From the NCBI GenBank assembly GCA_002127285.1, contig NFUW01000002.1, positions 381,744-445,743 of the forward strand: a stretch of DNA of 64,000 nucleotides, written 5' to 3'. Shown here in pieces: positions 8,316 to 17,375 of the stretch; the stretch's first letter is position 1, and the number at the start of each line of letters is the position of its first letter. The DNA is from Chitinophagaceae bacterium IBVUCB1. Its GTDB lineage: Bacteria; Bacteroidota; Bacteroidia; Chitinophagales; Chitinophagaceae. A model generated the notes under the pieces. That model did not search any database and was not told where the DNA came from. It saw only the letters and a list, made by a program, of their open reading frames with translations. A program made the translations under genes and the position numbers.

Positions 8316-9389
8316 CTATACTGTAATGCTTGCTTTTTTTCTGTTGAATATTACTAAACCAATACCTATCAATACTAGTGAGAAAGATATAACCTCTGCC
8401 TGTGTAGGATGTATAAAGCCCCAATCGTACTTTACATTCACCCGTATCTTTTCTATAGTAAAGCGTTCCAATCCGTTAAATATCAGGTAGATACCAAACA
8501 TCGTCCATGCTGTGTGGATGCGCTTGCGTATAGACCAAAGGAAGAAGAAGATGCCCGTACAAACAATAGCCTCATACAGTGAAGTAGGAAACACCCCTAC
8601 AGGTAATACGCCGCAATAATTGCCCGTACACCCTGCTAAGGCTACTCCTTCATTGTTTACATTATGGGCATAGTTCATTGCCACTGCCCAGTCGGGTAGC
8701 CACGATGGTGCTACCACTGGCGTATGCGGCACATTGGCAAGGCTTCCGAAGTTGTTTACAAAATATGGATGGGCTACATTCAGCATTTTTTCAAACTCGC
8801 CAGCTACTGCCAAACGCAGCGTTCCATCGGGTTGTGTTATATATGCACTGTTGAATATACCCCAGTCTCCATCTCCCGAAAAATGACAGCCTAAACGCCC
8901 GATGCCATAAGCCAGTATCAACGCAGGTGCAGCGGCATCGCACAAATGCTTAAAGCCTATCTTGTGTTTTCGGGAATAGAATATCAATGATATGGTAGCA
9001 ACTATCAGCCCGCCATAGAAAGTAAGCCCAGAGCGAGAAAAAATATTACCTATCGGGTCTTGCACAAAGCTATCCCAGTTTTCAAAAAAGCTAAACAGTT
9101 TAGCACCACCTAAACCCGCAATAGCACATATAATTACAATCTCTCCCACACGCTGGTGCGGTGCTACCCATACCTTTTTTACTTCACCTGTTTTTTTATC
9201 CTTTTGCTTCGATAGCTTAGGGTGTAGTAAACCTTGCTGCTCCTTACGTTTTAGCTCTTGTGTTATAACCCATGCGGCAGCTATAAAGGCAAGTGCTACG
9301 AACAAACCGAATACTTGAAATATACCCAAGAAATCGGGCATTGGAGTGCCTGTAAGCTGTTCAAGAAAAAACTGAAAATTAGGATACAT
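8316..9389 (-). CDS. lgt: Prolipoprotein diacylglyceryl transferase (divergent Lgt)
   Basis: Lgt transfers a diacylglyceryl group from phosphatidylglycerol to the lipobox cysteine of pre-lipoproteins in the inner membrane. The 357-residue product has several membrane segments and Lgt-like blocks: SGLTFYGGLI (about 119-129), GIGRLGCHFSGDGDWG, FPTSLYEAI and NGLERFTIEKIRVN. It is longer than E. coli Lgt, with an insert between the third and fourth blocks. The His of the usual HGGL motif is replaced by Tyr (Y125). The window encodes several lipoproteins needing this activity, so either this is a variant Lgt or a second Lgt exists elsewhere. Confidence 0.85.
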   Translation of the reverse strand: MYPNFQFFLEQLTGTPMPDFLGIFQVFGLFVALAFIAAAWVITQELKRKEQQGLLHPKLSKQKDKKTGEVKKVWVAPHQRVGEIVIICAIAGLGGAKLFSFFENWDSFVQDPIGNIFSRSGLTFYGGLIVATISLIFYSRKHKIGFKHLCDAAAPALILAYGIGRLGCHFSGDGDWGIFNSAYITQPDGTLRLAVAGEFEKMLNVAHPYFVNNFGSLANVPHTPVVAPSWLPDWAVAMNYAHNVNNEGVALAGCTGNYCGVLPVGVFPTSLYEAIVCTGIFFFLWSIRKRIHTAWTMFGIYLIFNGLERFTIEKIRVNVKYDWGFIHPTQAEVISFSLVLIGIGLVIFNRKKASITV

Positions 9390-9451
9390 GCGGGTAAAAT
9401 TAATTGTTTTGCTGCATAGCAGTATGTACCGGTTGTTAAATGTTATAAATG

Positions 9452-10333
9452 CTATGCAATAGCCTGTAGCACATTAATAATCATATTATCTACAGCAGCT
9501 TGCATATTGGTAGAAAAAGTTTTTGTTGCCCTGTTGTTGATAACGGTACTTACAGACAGGCAATGATGGTTCATCACTTTGCCCAAGCCATATAGTGCTG
9601 ATGTTTCCATCTCAAAATTAAGTATGTGCATATTACGGCTATTGAAAGTTGCCAATGCATCTATCAGATTGGGCTGGCTGATGGGTATGCGCAAAGCCCT
9701 TGCTTGCGGACCATAAAATCCGGGTGTGGTAATTGTGATGCCGTGCAAAAAATTACTGCCAAAGTGTTTGCGTAGTTGTATGGATGCCTCTGCAATATAA
9801 GGGGTAATATGTGTGTTTTGTAATCGGGTGTGCAAACCAAATTCGTGTAGTATAAATTGCTCATCCGCATTATTGGGTAGCTTGTAATAGTGCATCAGGT
9901 TATCCAGCCCGATGGCGTACGACGAAACGATGTGGCTATCAACGGGTACATCGGGCTGCAAAGCACCACAAGTACCCAGCCTGATGACGCGCAAGCTGGT
10001 AGTCTGCTGTTTTTCGCTCCGTATTTTGAAATCAATATTTACCAATGCATCCAGTTCATTCATTACTATGTCTATATTGTCTGTACCTATACCCGTACTA
10101 ATGACAGATATATTTCTTTTGCCAATAGTACCTGTATGCGTAATGAACTCTCTATGTTGCGTTTTATATACTATCTTATCAAAATGTTTTGATACCTGCG
10201 CAACCCTTGCGGGGTCGCCAACAAGCAGCACGGTATCTGCTATTTGTTTGGGTTTCAGGTTCAGGTGGTAGATGGCGCCGCTTTTATTTATTATCAGTTC
10301 AGATGCACCTAATGTATGCTGCGGCAGGTTCAT
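9452..10333 (-). CDS. Nucleoside phosphorylase (uridine phosphorylase-like)
   Basis: A 293-residue PNP_UDP_1 family protein, expected to split nucleosides with phosphate in pyrimidine or purine salvage. Visible family blocks are LLVGDPARV near the N terminus (phosphate-binding Arg), VISTGIGTDNIDIVMNEL, RLGTCGALQPDV, and NFEMETSALYGLG, the Glu-Met-Glu ribose-binding motif. The last motif and the length favour uridine phosphorylase, but the substrate is not certain. It is monocistronic or follows no clear partner; lgt is 62 bases downstream. Confidence 0.85.
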   Translation of the reverse strand: MNLPQHTLGASELIINKSGAIYHLNLKPKQIADTVLLVGDPARVAQVSKHFDKIVYKTQHREFITHTGTIGKRNISVISTGIGTDNIDIVMNELDALVNIDFKIRSEKQQTTSLRVIRLGTCGALQPDVPVDSHIVSSYAIGLDNLMHYYKLPNNADEQFILHEFGLHTRLQNTHITPYIAEASIQLRKHFGSNFLHGITITTPGFYGPQARALRIPISQPNLIDALATFNSRNMHILNFEMETSALYGLGKVMNHHCLSVSTVINNRATKTFSTNMQAAVDNMIINVLQAIA

Positions 10334-10353
10334 TTTATTTTGTTTTATTGTTA

Positions 10354-10383
10354 TTGTAAAGAAACGATTTTTTACTACATTTG
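10354..10383 (+). promoter_or_regulatory. Bacteroidota promoter of tRNA-Cys
   Basis: TTG at 10354-10356 and TACATTTG at 10376-10383 are separated by 19 bases, an exact match to the phylum consensus TTG-N19-TAnnTTTG. The tRNA starts 14 bases after the second box, as expected for a short 5' leader. Confidence 0.85.
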
Positions 10384-10396
10384 CAATCCCTCGTGC

Positions 10397-10467
10397 GGTC
10401 CTGTGGCCGAGTGGCTAGGCAGAGCTCTGCAAAAGCTCGTACAGCGGTTCGAATCCGCTCGGGACCT
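10397..10467 (+). tRNA. tRNA-Cys (anticodon GCA)
   Basis: A full 71-base cloverleaf can be folded. The acceptor stem is GGTCCTG with CGGGACC, the D stem GCC with GGC, the anticodon stem GAGCT with AGCTC around loop CTGCAAA, and the T stem AGCGG with CCGCT around TTCGAAT. The anticodon GCA lies at 10429-10431. The discriminator is U, the identity base for Cys. CCA is not encoded. A promoter lies directly upstream and a hairpin terminator directly downstream, so it is a single-gene unit. Confidence 0.96.
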
Positions 10468-10480
10468 CTACCAGATACAA

Positions 10481-10507
10481 CAAAACGCCCGACAGACGGG
10501 CGTTTTG
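10481..10507. terminator. Terminator after tRNA-Cys
   Basis: An 11-bp stem (10481-10491 with 10497-10507) with a five-base loop ACAGA. The 3' arm contains TTTT. Because the arms are A- and T-rich at their ends it can also serve the convergent minus-strand gene ending at 10512. Confidence 0.85.
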
Positions 10508-10511
10508 CTAT

Positions 10512-11180
10512 TTAATTTGCTTGCTTACCAAAAAACCTTTCAAATGCTCTGTTCAAATGTTTTGCTTTGGGTATGTAGTAGCTGTTTGTTTTTTTAGAGA
10601 TATATACATAGCGAACGCCTGATTTTTTATTGTACAAAGGACCAGATAGTTTCTTTCCATTCGGTTGGGGTTTGGGTACGGGTTTGTAATCAGGAGTCAG
10701 CACTAACAATTTTTTACGGATTCCACTTGAATGGAATACAGCTTCACTCGATTCGTGACCGGGACCAATATTGTACCCGTATTTTACAATTCTGTATTCA
10801 TTATGAGTAATAGGTGGAAAATGAACCGGACGCAGGTTTTTGTCTAATAAGATAGCCTCTATACTTCTTTCAAGAATATGATTTGCATTAGTATCGTAGA
10901 AATAATAAACAGGGCAGAAATTGAAATTGTCGTTAAAGTCTGCTATTATCTTAGTGTTTACAGAATCGGCTTCAGCCAATAGCATATCGCCATATGCTGT
11001 GTTGCCTGCTTTTTTGTACATAGATGCCTGTCTTGAGCCTGTATATAGCTCTACCAATATTATTTTAGGAGTTTGCAAAGCATTGCTTGTATCTGGCTTG
11101 TTTCCTGCATTTGCACCAGAAGAAAAGCAGAGCATAGTGCAAATGCTAATTGCACATACATATAGGTTGGTATATTGCAT
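10512..11180 (-). CDS. Putative secreted protein, unknown function
   Basis: I do not recognise the family. I start it at the ATG at 11180 (222 residues), which gives a signal peptide (MQYTNLYVCAISICTMLCFSSGANAG) with a likely cleavage after ANA. The longer frame to 11237 would run through the terminator hairpin at 11194-11225. The mature part has a line KIILVELYTGSRQASMYKKAG, a central aromatic region, and a basic C terminus (KKLSGPLYNKKSGVRYVYISKKTNSYY). It is probably periplasmic or outer-membrane associated. Confidence 0.7.
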   Translation of the reverse strand: MQYTNLYVCAISICTMLCFSSGANAGNKPDTSNALQTPKIILVELYTGSRQASMYKKAGNTAYGDMLLAEADSVNTKIIADFNDNFNFCPVYYFYDTNANHILERSIEAILLDKNLRPVHFPPITHNEYRIVKYGYNIGPGHESSEAVFHSSGIRKKLLVLTPDYKPVPKPQPNGKKLSGPLYNKKSGVRYVYISKKTNSYYIPKAKHLNRAFERFFGKQAN

Positions 11181-11193
11181 TTGGTAAAAATAA

Positions 11194-11225
11194 ACAATCC
11201 TGCCCGTTAATTCAGGCAGGATTGT
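11194..11225 (-). terminator. Terminator downstream of the DUF2723 gene
   Basis: An 11-bp stem (11194-11204 with 11215-11225) with a 10-base loop. Read on the minus strand it is followed by TTTATTTTTACC. It lies 22 bases past the stop of the gene ending at 11247. Confidence 0.82.
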
Positions 11226-11246
11226 ATTCAATCTCAAGACTGTATA

Positions 11247-14200
11247 TTAGAATTGAATTTTCTGGGTTACGCGTTGGTTAATGATGGTTAATTTTGCTTC
11301 CAGTTCATTAGCTACTGCCATATCCCCACTGTTTTTCGCAATGTTAGCAAGTATATTGATAATTGTAGCATCGCGTTGCACTTCGTTTCTTAATGCGGAT
11401 GCTCTAGTGTCGCTGAGCGATAATGCGTAGTTAATATTATCCTCACAGTTTTTCACCACTTTTTTAGTGAGCGCTGCAGCTTTTTTCTTCTCGCCGCAGT
11501 GGTAGTAAGACATAGCTATATAATAAGCTGTAAGGTCGTAGAAGTAAGAGCGCTCTGTAATGCTTTTCTGTACTTTATCCAACACAGCTATCCCTTCATC
11601 TTTCCTGTTGTTGGCTGCCAGTTCAGAAGCAAGCCTGCTTCCATTCATTCTGTAGGCAGCAAACATCAGCCTGTTTTTCTCGTCAAAGTAAACGTCGTTG
11701 CGGTCAGCATTACCCCATATATACTCTTTGTTAAAGAGACGAAGGCTTTTAGCAATGTCAATAGATCCCATTTCTTGTTGAGTAGCTTTTAACGAGTCGG
11801 TCAATCTGTATGGCATTAGCCTGTACACCAAGCCTTCCATGCGCAGATAGTCATCTAAGCCTTGATAATTTTCTCCTTGCAAGAATCCACCAAAGTAGAT
11901 GGGTCTGTTCCAGCCTTGCCCGGCTATGGCTGCTATGATGTTCAGTGTTGCCAAATCATCCTTGATAGCAACATTTTTAGGGAATTTGAATTTTACATCA
12001 GTTACAATCTTATTAGTATCAGCCGCATTAATTAATCCGCGCTGTACTAATTCTGATTTGCTTAAGGCCGGCAAGAAGAAATTTTGTGTTGGTATGTAGT
12101 TTACCATTTCACCGCTTTGTGTTTTTAGCTTGTTTTGCGGATCTTCACTTGCCATGAATTTGCAAACATCGGTAAGGTTCAGGTACTTGTCTTGTGGTAT
12201 TTGCGGGTTGGCATAGTATTGCATGTAGTTGCCATTATCGCCTATATAGTTTTTCTTTTGCCAAAGCATTGGCACTGGCATCGCGTCATTTATTCTGTAG
12301 TTTAGTTGGTCTATGTACCAATCAATGCCCAACAAACTCAGGTTGATAACCCGCACGTCTCGGCGAATACCTTCAATTTCCTGCAGGTACCATACAGGGT
12401 AAGTGTCATTATCGCCGTATGTAAACAAGATGGCATCTTTCTCGCACGATTGCAATACGTTGTAGGCAGTAGCGCGTGCCAGCGTTTTCTTAGAGCGGTC
12501 GTGGTCGTCCCATTCTTCACTTGCCATCAGAGTAGGTACTGCCAGCAGGCACAATGCAATAGCAGCATATGCACCACTCGCTCCTTTTACGGCACGTTGC
12601 AGCCATTCATTCACCATAAGCACTCCTAAGCCTATCCATATAGCAAAAGCGTAAGTAGAGCCTGCAAATGCGTAGTCGCGTTCACGGGGCTGCTGTGGTG
12701 TCATGTTCAGATAGATGGCAATTGCTATACCTGTAAAGAAGAAAAGTGTTGCCGTTACTACTCCGTCTTGCTTGTTCCTGTTAAATTGATAAACTAAGCC
12801 CAGCACGCCCAAAATAAACGGCAGCATATACAACTTGTTATTTGCAGGGCTATGTTTACCTTGTTTAGCGTCATTCACCAATCCGTCCGACATCTTTTTC
12901 TGGTCGCCTAAGCCAAGCAGGTTTTTATCTATTACATTAATACCTGTAATCCAGTTGCCATTCCTTGCATTACCATTGCTATTACCTTGCAGGTCATTCT
13001 GCCTGCCAGAATAGTTCCACATAAAATAACGCCACCACATCCAGTTGATATGATAACCAAAGAAGAAACTCAGATTATCTGATGTTGTAGGCGATTCACC
13101 TTCTTCAAGCCCAAGATAGTCGCGGTAGTATTGTTTATGGGCGGGGTCGTTATAATCCCAAATTCTGGGGAAAAACCTTTTGTCGGATGCATCAAAAGTA
13201 GGTTCTATTTTTTTACCTACTTCTTCATAGTAGTCTTTCCCGTTCTTTTTAGATTGGGCATATTGTATGCCTTTGTCTTTGTACTCAATATTTTCCTGAG
13301 GTATATCAAAATCAGGTCCGAATAATAAGGGTTGTTGCCCGAATTGTTCGCGTTGTATATACGAGGTAAGGCTGATGGCATTATCGGGGTTGGTCATGTC
13401 TATTGCCACATCTGCACGAGAACGTATGATGGGTGCGAGGTAACTAGAAAAACCAATGACAATAAAAGTTACACACAGCACACCTGTATGCACCAAATAC
13501 CAATTCTTCTTTTTAGCAAACATCAGCAGCCATACCAATAGCCCTACTATCAATACTACTGCTACTAATGCGCCACTATCAAACGGTAAGCCTAAGTCAT
13601 TGACAAATAGCAGGTCGAATTTTGAAGCCAGTATGGGTACGCCCTGCAATACGCCAAACTGCACGAATGCCAGTAATACACAACCAATCAGGAATGCAGA
13701 TATGGCTCCGGATGTAGTATGCTTGTAACGTTTGAAGTAATAAACCATAGCAACCGCCGGTATAGCCAGCAAGTTTAGCAAGTGGATACCAACCGTCAAG
13801 CCCATCATATAAGCGATGAATACCAACCACCTGTCGGCGTATTTGGTATCAGCAATATGCTCCCATTTCAGGATTGCCCAGAATACCAGTGCCGTAAACA
13901 GGGAGGAGGTTGCATATACCTCTGCCTCAACGGCAGAGAACCAGAATGTATCGGAGAATGTATATGCCAATGCACCTACAAGCCCGGCACCCATTATCAG
14001 GGTTGTTTGCAGCCCGTTGGGTTCTTCATCTTTTCCTGTTGTCAGTTTTTTGGCAAAGTGGGTGATAGTCCAAAACAGGAAAAGGATGGTTAATCCGCTT
14101 GCTATGGCAGACCATGCATTTATCATCATGGCTACTTTTTCTACATTGCTGCCGGCCAGCAGGCCAAACATACGCTGTATCAGCATGAACAATGGCGCAC

Positions 14201-14354
14201 CCGGAGAGTGGCCTACTTCCACTTTGTAAGCGCAGGACAGGAACTCGCCACAGTCCCAAAAGCTTACGGTAGGTTCCATAGTCATCAGGTACACCGTCGT
14301 GGCTATGATACCTGTTATCCAACCTGTCAGGTTGTTAATCTTGCGAAAATTCAT
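11247..14354 (-). CDS. DUF2723 family multi-pass membrane protein (GT-C-like)
   Basis: A 1035-residue inner-membrane protein of the DUF2723 family, which is widespread in Bacteroidota and distantly related to protein O-mannosyltransferase-type GT-C enzymes. The N terminus holds MEPTVSFWDCGEFLSCAYKVEVG, the family hallmark with the acidic loop expected to bind metal and sugar donor, followed by about a dozen hydrophobic segments. The middle carries NMTPQQPRERDYAFAGSTYAFAIW and TYGDNDTYPVWYLQEIEGIR, also typical. The last 200 residues look like helical repeats (NRKDEGIAVLDKVQKSI, YHCGEKKKAAALTKKV). The acceptor is unknown. A TATTTTTG box lies upstream at 14380-14387 and a terminator follows at 11194-11225. 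Confidence 0.9.
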   Translation of the reverse strand: MNFRKINNLTGWITGIIATTVYLMTMEPTVSFWDCGEFLSCAYKVEVGHSPGAPLFMLIQRMFGLLAGSNVEKVAMMINAWSAIASGLTILFLFWTITHFAKKLTTGKDEEPNGLQTTLIMGAGLVGALAYTFSDTFWFSAVEAEVYATSSLFTALVFWAILKWEHIADTKYADRWLVFIAYMMGLTVGIHLLNLLAIPAVAMVYYFKRYKHTTSGAISAFLIGCVLLAFVQFGVLQGVPILASKFDLLFVNDLGLPFDSGALVAVVLIVGLLVWLLMFAKKKNWYLVHTGVLCVTFIVIGFSSYLAPIIRSRADVAIDMTNPDNAISLTSYIQREQFGQQPLLFGPDFDIPQENIEYKDKGIQYAQSKKNGKDYYEEVGKKIEPTFDASDKRFFPRIWDYNDPAHKQYYRDYLGLEEGESPTTSDNLSFFFGYHINWMWWRYFMWNYSGRQNDLQGNSNGNARNGNWITGINVIDKNLLGLGDQKKMSDGLVNDAKQGKHSPANNKLYMLPFILGVLGLVYQFNRNKQDGVVTATLFFFTGIAIAIYLNMTPQQPRERDYAFAGSTYAFAIWIGLGVLMVNEWLQRAVKGASGAYAAIALCLLAVPTLMASEEWDDHDRSKKTLARATAYNVLQSCEKDAILFTYGDNDTYPVWYLQEIEGIRRDVRVINLSLLGIDWYIDQLNYRINDAMPVPMLWQKKNYIGDNGNYMQYYANPQIPQDKYLNLTDVCKFMASEDPQNKLKTQSGEMVNYIPTQNFFLPALSKSELVQRGLINAADTNKIVTDVKFKFPKNVAIKDDLATLNIIAAIAGQGWNRPIYFGGFLQGENYQGLDDYLRMEGLVYRLMPYRLTDSLKATQQEMGSIDIAKSLRLFNKEYIWGNADRNDVYFDEKNRLMFAAYRMNGSRLASELAANNRKDEGIAVLDKVQKSITERSYFYDLTAYYIAMSYYHCGEKKKAAALTKKVVKNCEDNINYALSLSDTRASALRNEVQRDATIINILANIAKNSGDMAVANELEAKLTIINQRVTQKIQF

Positions 14355-14379
14355 GTAGCTATAATAATTTGACAGGCAA

Positions 14380-14387
14380 CAAAAATA
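14380..14387 (-). promoter_or_regulatory. Candidate promoter box of the DUF2723 gene
   Basis: On the minus strand this reads TATTTTTG, matching TAnnTTTG, about 26 bases upstream of the ATG at 14354. I see no well-spaced TTG box, so support is partial. Confidence 0.5.
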
Positions 14388-14473
14388 GAAAAATACAAGT
14401 ACGCACCTAATGCACTCAACGGAATTAACATATTTATATGTTTATTCCTTGCTATGTATAGCCGTTGGTTAAT

Positions 14474-14908
14474 CTATACCAGCAGCAAGTGTGCGTTTTT
14501 CAGCTTGTCGGTTTCTACCGTTTGTGCCAGTTGCACATCGGGCAAGTTGCGCAGCAGTTGTATGATGGTAGCGGCTTTTTCATCGCAGCCAGCGCACTCT
14601 ACCATCCATAGATAGTCCAGTTGTTTTATTTCGGGTAGCAGTGGTTCGTTCTCACTCTTCATGCGGTATATGGCATAGCGGCCCCCATTCAGCGGCAGGC
14701 AGTATTCGTAAAAATGAAAATGGTGTACCTCTCCTTTTATCTCTACTACAGGGTCGCTCTCGGGTTTGCGCACAAAGTCCATATCCAGCATACGGTTTAC
14801 AATACCGCAAAACCTTTGCGATGCCAATGGCGATACAATACCGATAAGCGCCGTGTCGGAAAAAAAGTTTTCCTGCACCTGCTCCATATCCAGTATAAAC
14901 TTTGCCAT
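14474..14908 (-). CDS. IPExxxVDY family protein
   Basis: A 144-residue member of the small Bacteroidota family named after its IPExxxVDY motif, seen here as LLPEIKQLDYLWMVEC. The function is not known. The start is taken at ATG 14908 (MAKFILDMEQVQENFF), which matches how family members begin; 17 upstream residues in the open frame are rejected. Two cysteines follow the motif (ECAGCDE). The gene is divergent from the SPFH gene; the 65-base spacer contains TACATTTA on the minus strand and TATATTTC on the plus strand, both one base off the promoter consensus. Confidence 0.8.
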   Translation of the reverse strand: MAKFILDMEQVQENFFSDTALIGIVSPLASQRFCGIVNRMLDMDFVRKPESDPVVEIKGEVHHFHFYEYCLPLNGGRYAIYRMKSENEPLLPEIKQLDYLWMVECAGCDEKAATIIQLLRNLPDVQLAQTVETDKLKNAHLLLV

Positions 14909-14973
14909 TATTATAAATGTATTGCGCTTCAAATTTCGGGCATATTCGTATATTTCCAAATAAATCGAAATCT

Positions 14974-15906
14974 ATGTTTGCCCTTATTTCTCTTGGTGTG
15001 CTTGTAGTGCTGTTGTTGTTCTGCCTTGTAACGGTGCAGCAAGGCACGGTAGCCGTTATTACCATCTTTGGCAAGTACAGGCGTGTATTGCGCCCCGGCC
15101 TCAATTTTCGCATACCCTTTATCGAGCAGATATTCAAGCGCATATCGTATCAAAACCGCAGTATCGAGTTGAAGTTTCAGGCCATCACGCAAGACCAGGC
15201 AAATGTCAACTTCTCTGCCATGTTGTTGTATTCTGTGCTGAACGAGGAGAACGAAACGATACAGAGCGTAGCTTTCAAGTTTGTGGACGAGCGCAGTTTT
15301 ATGCAGGCACTCATCCGCTCTGTAGAGGGTGCGGTGCGCGCGTATGTAGCTACCAAAAAACAGTCGGAGATATTGCAGCTACGCACCGAAATCATATTTC
15401 ATGTAAAGGAACAATTGGATAAACAATTAGAAGGTTGGGGCTACCATTTGCTCGACCTGCAACTGAACGACATCGCATTTGACGAAGCCATCATGCGCTC
15501 TATGGCGCAGGTAGTGGCATCTAACAACCTGAAAGCTGCCGCCGAAAACGAAGGACAAGCCTTGCTGATAACCAAAACCAAAGCGGCAGAGGCAGATGGC
15601 AATGCCATCAAAATATCGGCAGAGGCCGAAAGGCAGGCAGCGCAACTGCGCGGGCAGGGTGTGGCTTTGTTTAGAGAAGAAGTAGCGCGTGGTATGGCAT
15701 TAGCAGCCAAAGAAATGCAGACCGCCAATCTGGATGCATCTTTCATCCTCTTTTCCATGTGGACGGATGCCATCAAGCATTTTGCCGAAAACGGCCATGG
15801 CAATACCATCTTCCTCGATGGCTCTAACGAAAACCTGCAACGTACCATGCAGCAACTCTTGTCGCTGACGCAGCAATCTGCCATTGTAAAAAATCAGGGC
15901 GGATAA
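14974..15906 (+). CDS. SPFH/band-7 (stomatin-like) membrane protein
   Basis: A 310-residue stomatin/prohibitin-family protein with one N-terminal membrane segment (MFALISLGVLVVLLLFCLVTV). The SPFH domain follows directly (QQGTVAVITIFGKYRRVLRPGLNFRIPFIEQ). After it comes an alanine/glutamate-rich coiled coil (about 190-260: AENEGQALLITKTKAAEADG). Such proteins scaffold membrane microdomains and protease complexes. The start is ATG 14974; 19 upstream residues were rejected. No NfeD-type partner gene is adjacent, unlike many bacterial stomatin operons. Confidence 0.88.
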   Translation: MFALISLGVLVVLLLFCLVTVQQGTVAVITIFGKYRRVLRPGLNFRIPFIEQIFKRISYQNRSIELKFQAITQDQANVNFSAMLLYSVLNEENETIQSVAFKFVDERSFMQALIRSVEGAVRAYVATKKQSEILQLRTEIIFHVKEQLDKQLEGWGYHLLDLQLNDIAFDEAIMRSMAQVVASNNLKAAAENEGQALLITKTKAAEADGNAIKISAEAERQAAQLRGQGVALFREEVARGMALAAKEMQTANLDASFILFSMWTDAIKHFAENGHGNTIFLDGSNENLQRTMQQLLSLTQQSAIVKNQGG

Positions 15907-15925
15907 TAAAGTATAGGTTATTTTT

Positions 15926-15956
15926 GCAGCCTTACAGCCGTTTGGCTGCTTTTTTC
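15926..15956 (+). terminator. Terminator after the SPFH gene
   Basis: GCAGCC (15926-15931) or CAGCC (15935-15939) can pair with GGCTGC (15944-15949), followed by a run of six T. The two alternative 5' arms give the same 3' arm. It separates the SPFH gene from purA. Confidence 0.72.
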
Positions 15957-15976
15957 TTATTAATAAAAACTTCGGG

Positions 15977-16006
15977 TTTGTTTCTATTACATATCCGTTA
16001 ATTTTG
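15977..16006 (+). promoter_or_regulatory. Bacteroidota promoter of purA
   Basis: TTTG at 15977-15980 and TAATTTTG at 15999-16006 are 18 bases apart, a full consensus match. Transcription would start about 6-8 bases later, leaving a leader of only about 10 bases before the ATG at 16024. Confidence 0.8.
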
Positions 16007-16023
16007 GGCGCGAAATTTTTTTT

Positions 16024-17289
16024 ATGGTTGATGTTTTGCTCGGTTTGCAGTGGGGAGATGAGGGTAAAGGTAAGATAGTAGATTACCTGGCCGCTAACTA
16101 CGATATAATAGCACGTTTTCAGGGTGGCCCCAATGCAGGGCATACGCTATATGTAAACGGCAACAAAGTAGTGCTGCACACCATACCATCGGGCGTGTTT
16201 CAGCCGCATTGCCTCAACCTGATAGGTAATGGTGTAGTAATAGACCCCGTAACCCTGCAAAAAGAAATAAATACCATTGTGGCTTTGCAGCCCGATGTAT
16301 TGTCGCGTTTATACGTATCGCACCGTGCGCACCTGATAGTGCCTACGCACCGTGCGCTTGATGCAGCGTCTGAAGCAGCTAAAGGCAGCCAGAAGATAGG
16401 TTCTACCCTCAAAGGTATAGGCCCCGCGTATATGGATAAAACAGGCCGCAATGGCCTGCGTGTGGGCGATGTATTGAGCAAAGACTTCAACGACAAATAC
16501 AACCGCTTAAAAGAAAAGCACTTACAGATATTATCTCAATACGAGCAGCAGGTAGATTGGCAGGCATGGGAAGAACAATTCTTTGCTGCCGTTGAGTTTC
16601 TGCGCACTTTGCAGATAGTGAATGGCGAATACTGGCTGGATAACCACCTGAAAGCAGGCAAGAAAGTGCTGGCAGAGGGTGCGCAGGGCAGTATGCTGGA
16701 TATAGACTTCGGTACTTACCCCTTTGTTACATCGTCCAACACCATTACGGCGGGCGTATGCAGTGGTTTGGGCATTGCCCCGTCGAGGGTAGGAGAGGTG
16801 TATGGCATAACAAAAGCCTACTGCACCCGTGTAGGTGGTGGCCCGTTCCCTACCGAGCTGGAAGACGAAACAGGCGAAGCACTGCGCAAAGCAGGCAACG
16901 AATTTGGTGCTACTACCGGCCGCCCACGCCGCTGTGGCTGGATAGACCTTGTGGCACTGCGCTATGCGGTGATGCTGAGTGGTGTTACCAAACTCATCAT
17001 TACCAAGGCCGATGTGATGGATAGCTTTGACCCCGTAAAGATGGCCACCGCATACAAGATAGACGGTGTGGAAACACAAGAACTGCCTTACGACCTGTGC
17101 AGTGTGCAGGTAGAGCCTGTATATAAAACATTTGCAGGGTGGGAGCAGCCCATTGGCGAGTGTAAAACATACGATGATACACCGCAGGTATTCAAAGATT
17201 ATTGCAGCTTTATACAGCAATATATTGGTACAAAAATTGCGTTTGTTTCTAACGGTACAGGACGAGACCAGTTGTTACAAATTCCTTAA
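16024..17289 (+). CDS. purA: Adenylosuccinate synthetase
   Basis: Joins IMP and aspartate with GTP to make adenylosuccinate, the first step from IMP to AMP. The 421-residue protein starts VDVLLGLQWGDEGKGKIVDYLA (GTP-binding and catalytic Asp), then FQGGPNAGHTLYVNG with the catalytic His. It also carries GSTLKGIGPAYMDKTGRNGLR, AEGAQGSMLDIDFGTYPFVTSSN and TTGRPRRCGWID, all signature blocks. It has its own promoter and is followed by a short spacer. Confidence 0.98.
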   Translation: MVDVLLGLQWGDEGKGKIVDYLAANYDIIARFQGGPNAGHTLYVNGNKVVLHTIPSGVFQPHCLNLIGNGVVIDPVTLQKEINTIVALQPDVLSRLYVSHRAHLIVPTHRALDAASEAAKGSQKIGSTLKGIGPAYMDKTGRNGLRVGDVLSKDFNDKYNRLKEKHLQILSQYEQQVDWQAWEEQFFAAVEFLRTLQIVNGEYWLDNHLKAGKKVLAEGAQGSMLDIDFGTYPFVTSSNTITAGVCSGLGIAPSRVGEVYGITKAYCTRVGGGPFPTELEDETGEALRKAGNEFGATTGRPRRCGWIDLVALRYAVMLSGVTKLIITKADVMDSFDPVKMATAYKIDGVETQELPYDLCSVQVEPVYKTFAGWEQPIGECKTYDDTPQVFKDYCSFIQQYIGTKIAFVSNGTGRDQLLQIP

Positions 17290-17375
17290 TAAAAAAATTA
17301 TGTATCAGATACCCAAAAAAAATTTGGGAATTTGGATAAACTATTAAAATTTTACGTCATTAACGGATAAGTGCT

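Noticed and set aside
10316-10597. 93-codon plus-strand frame
   Set aside because: It runs through the tRNA-Cys gene and its terminator.
11181-11237. Longer N terminus of the secreted protein ending at 10512
   Set aside because: It would translate through the terminator hairpin at 11194-11225 and hide the signal peptide.
12306-12629. 107-codon plus-strand frame opposite the DUF2723 gene
   Set aside because: Antisense shadow with no start context; the DUF2723 frame is continuous across it.
17312-17328. CCCAAA/TTTGGG hairpin after purA
   Set aside because: A 6-bp AT-rich stem with no T-run of note; not called as a terminator.
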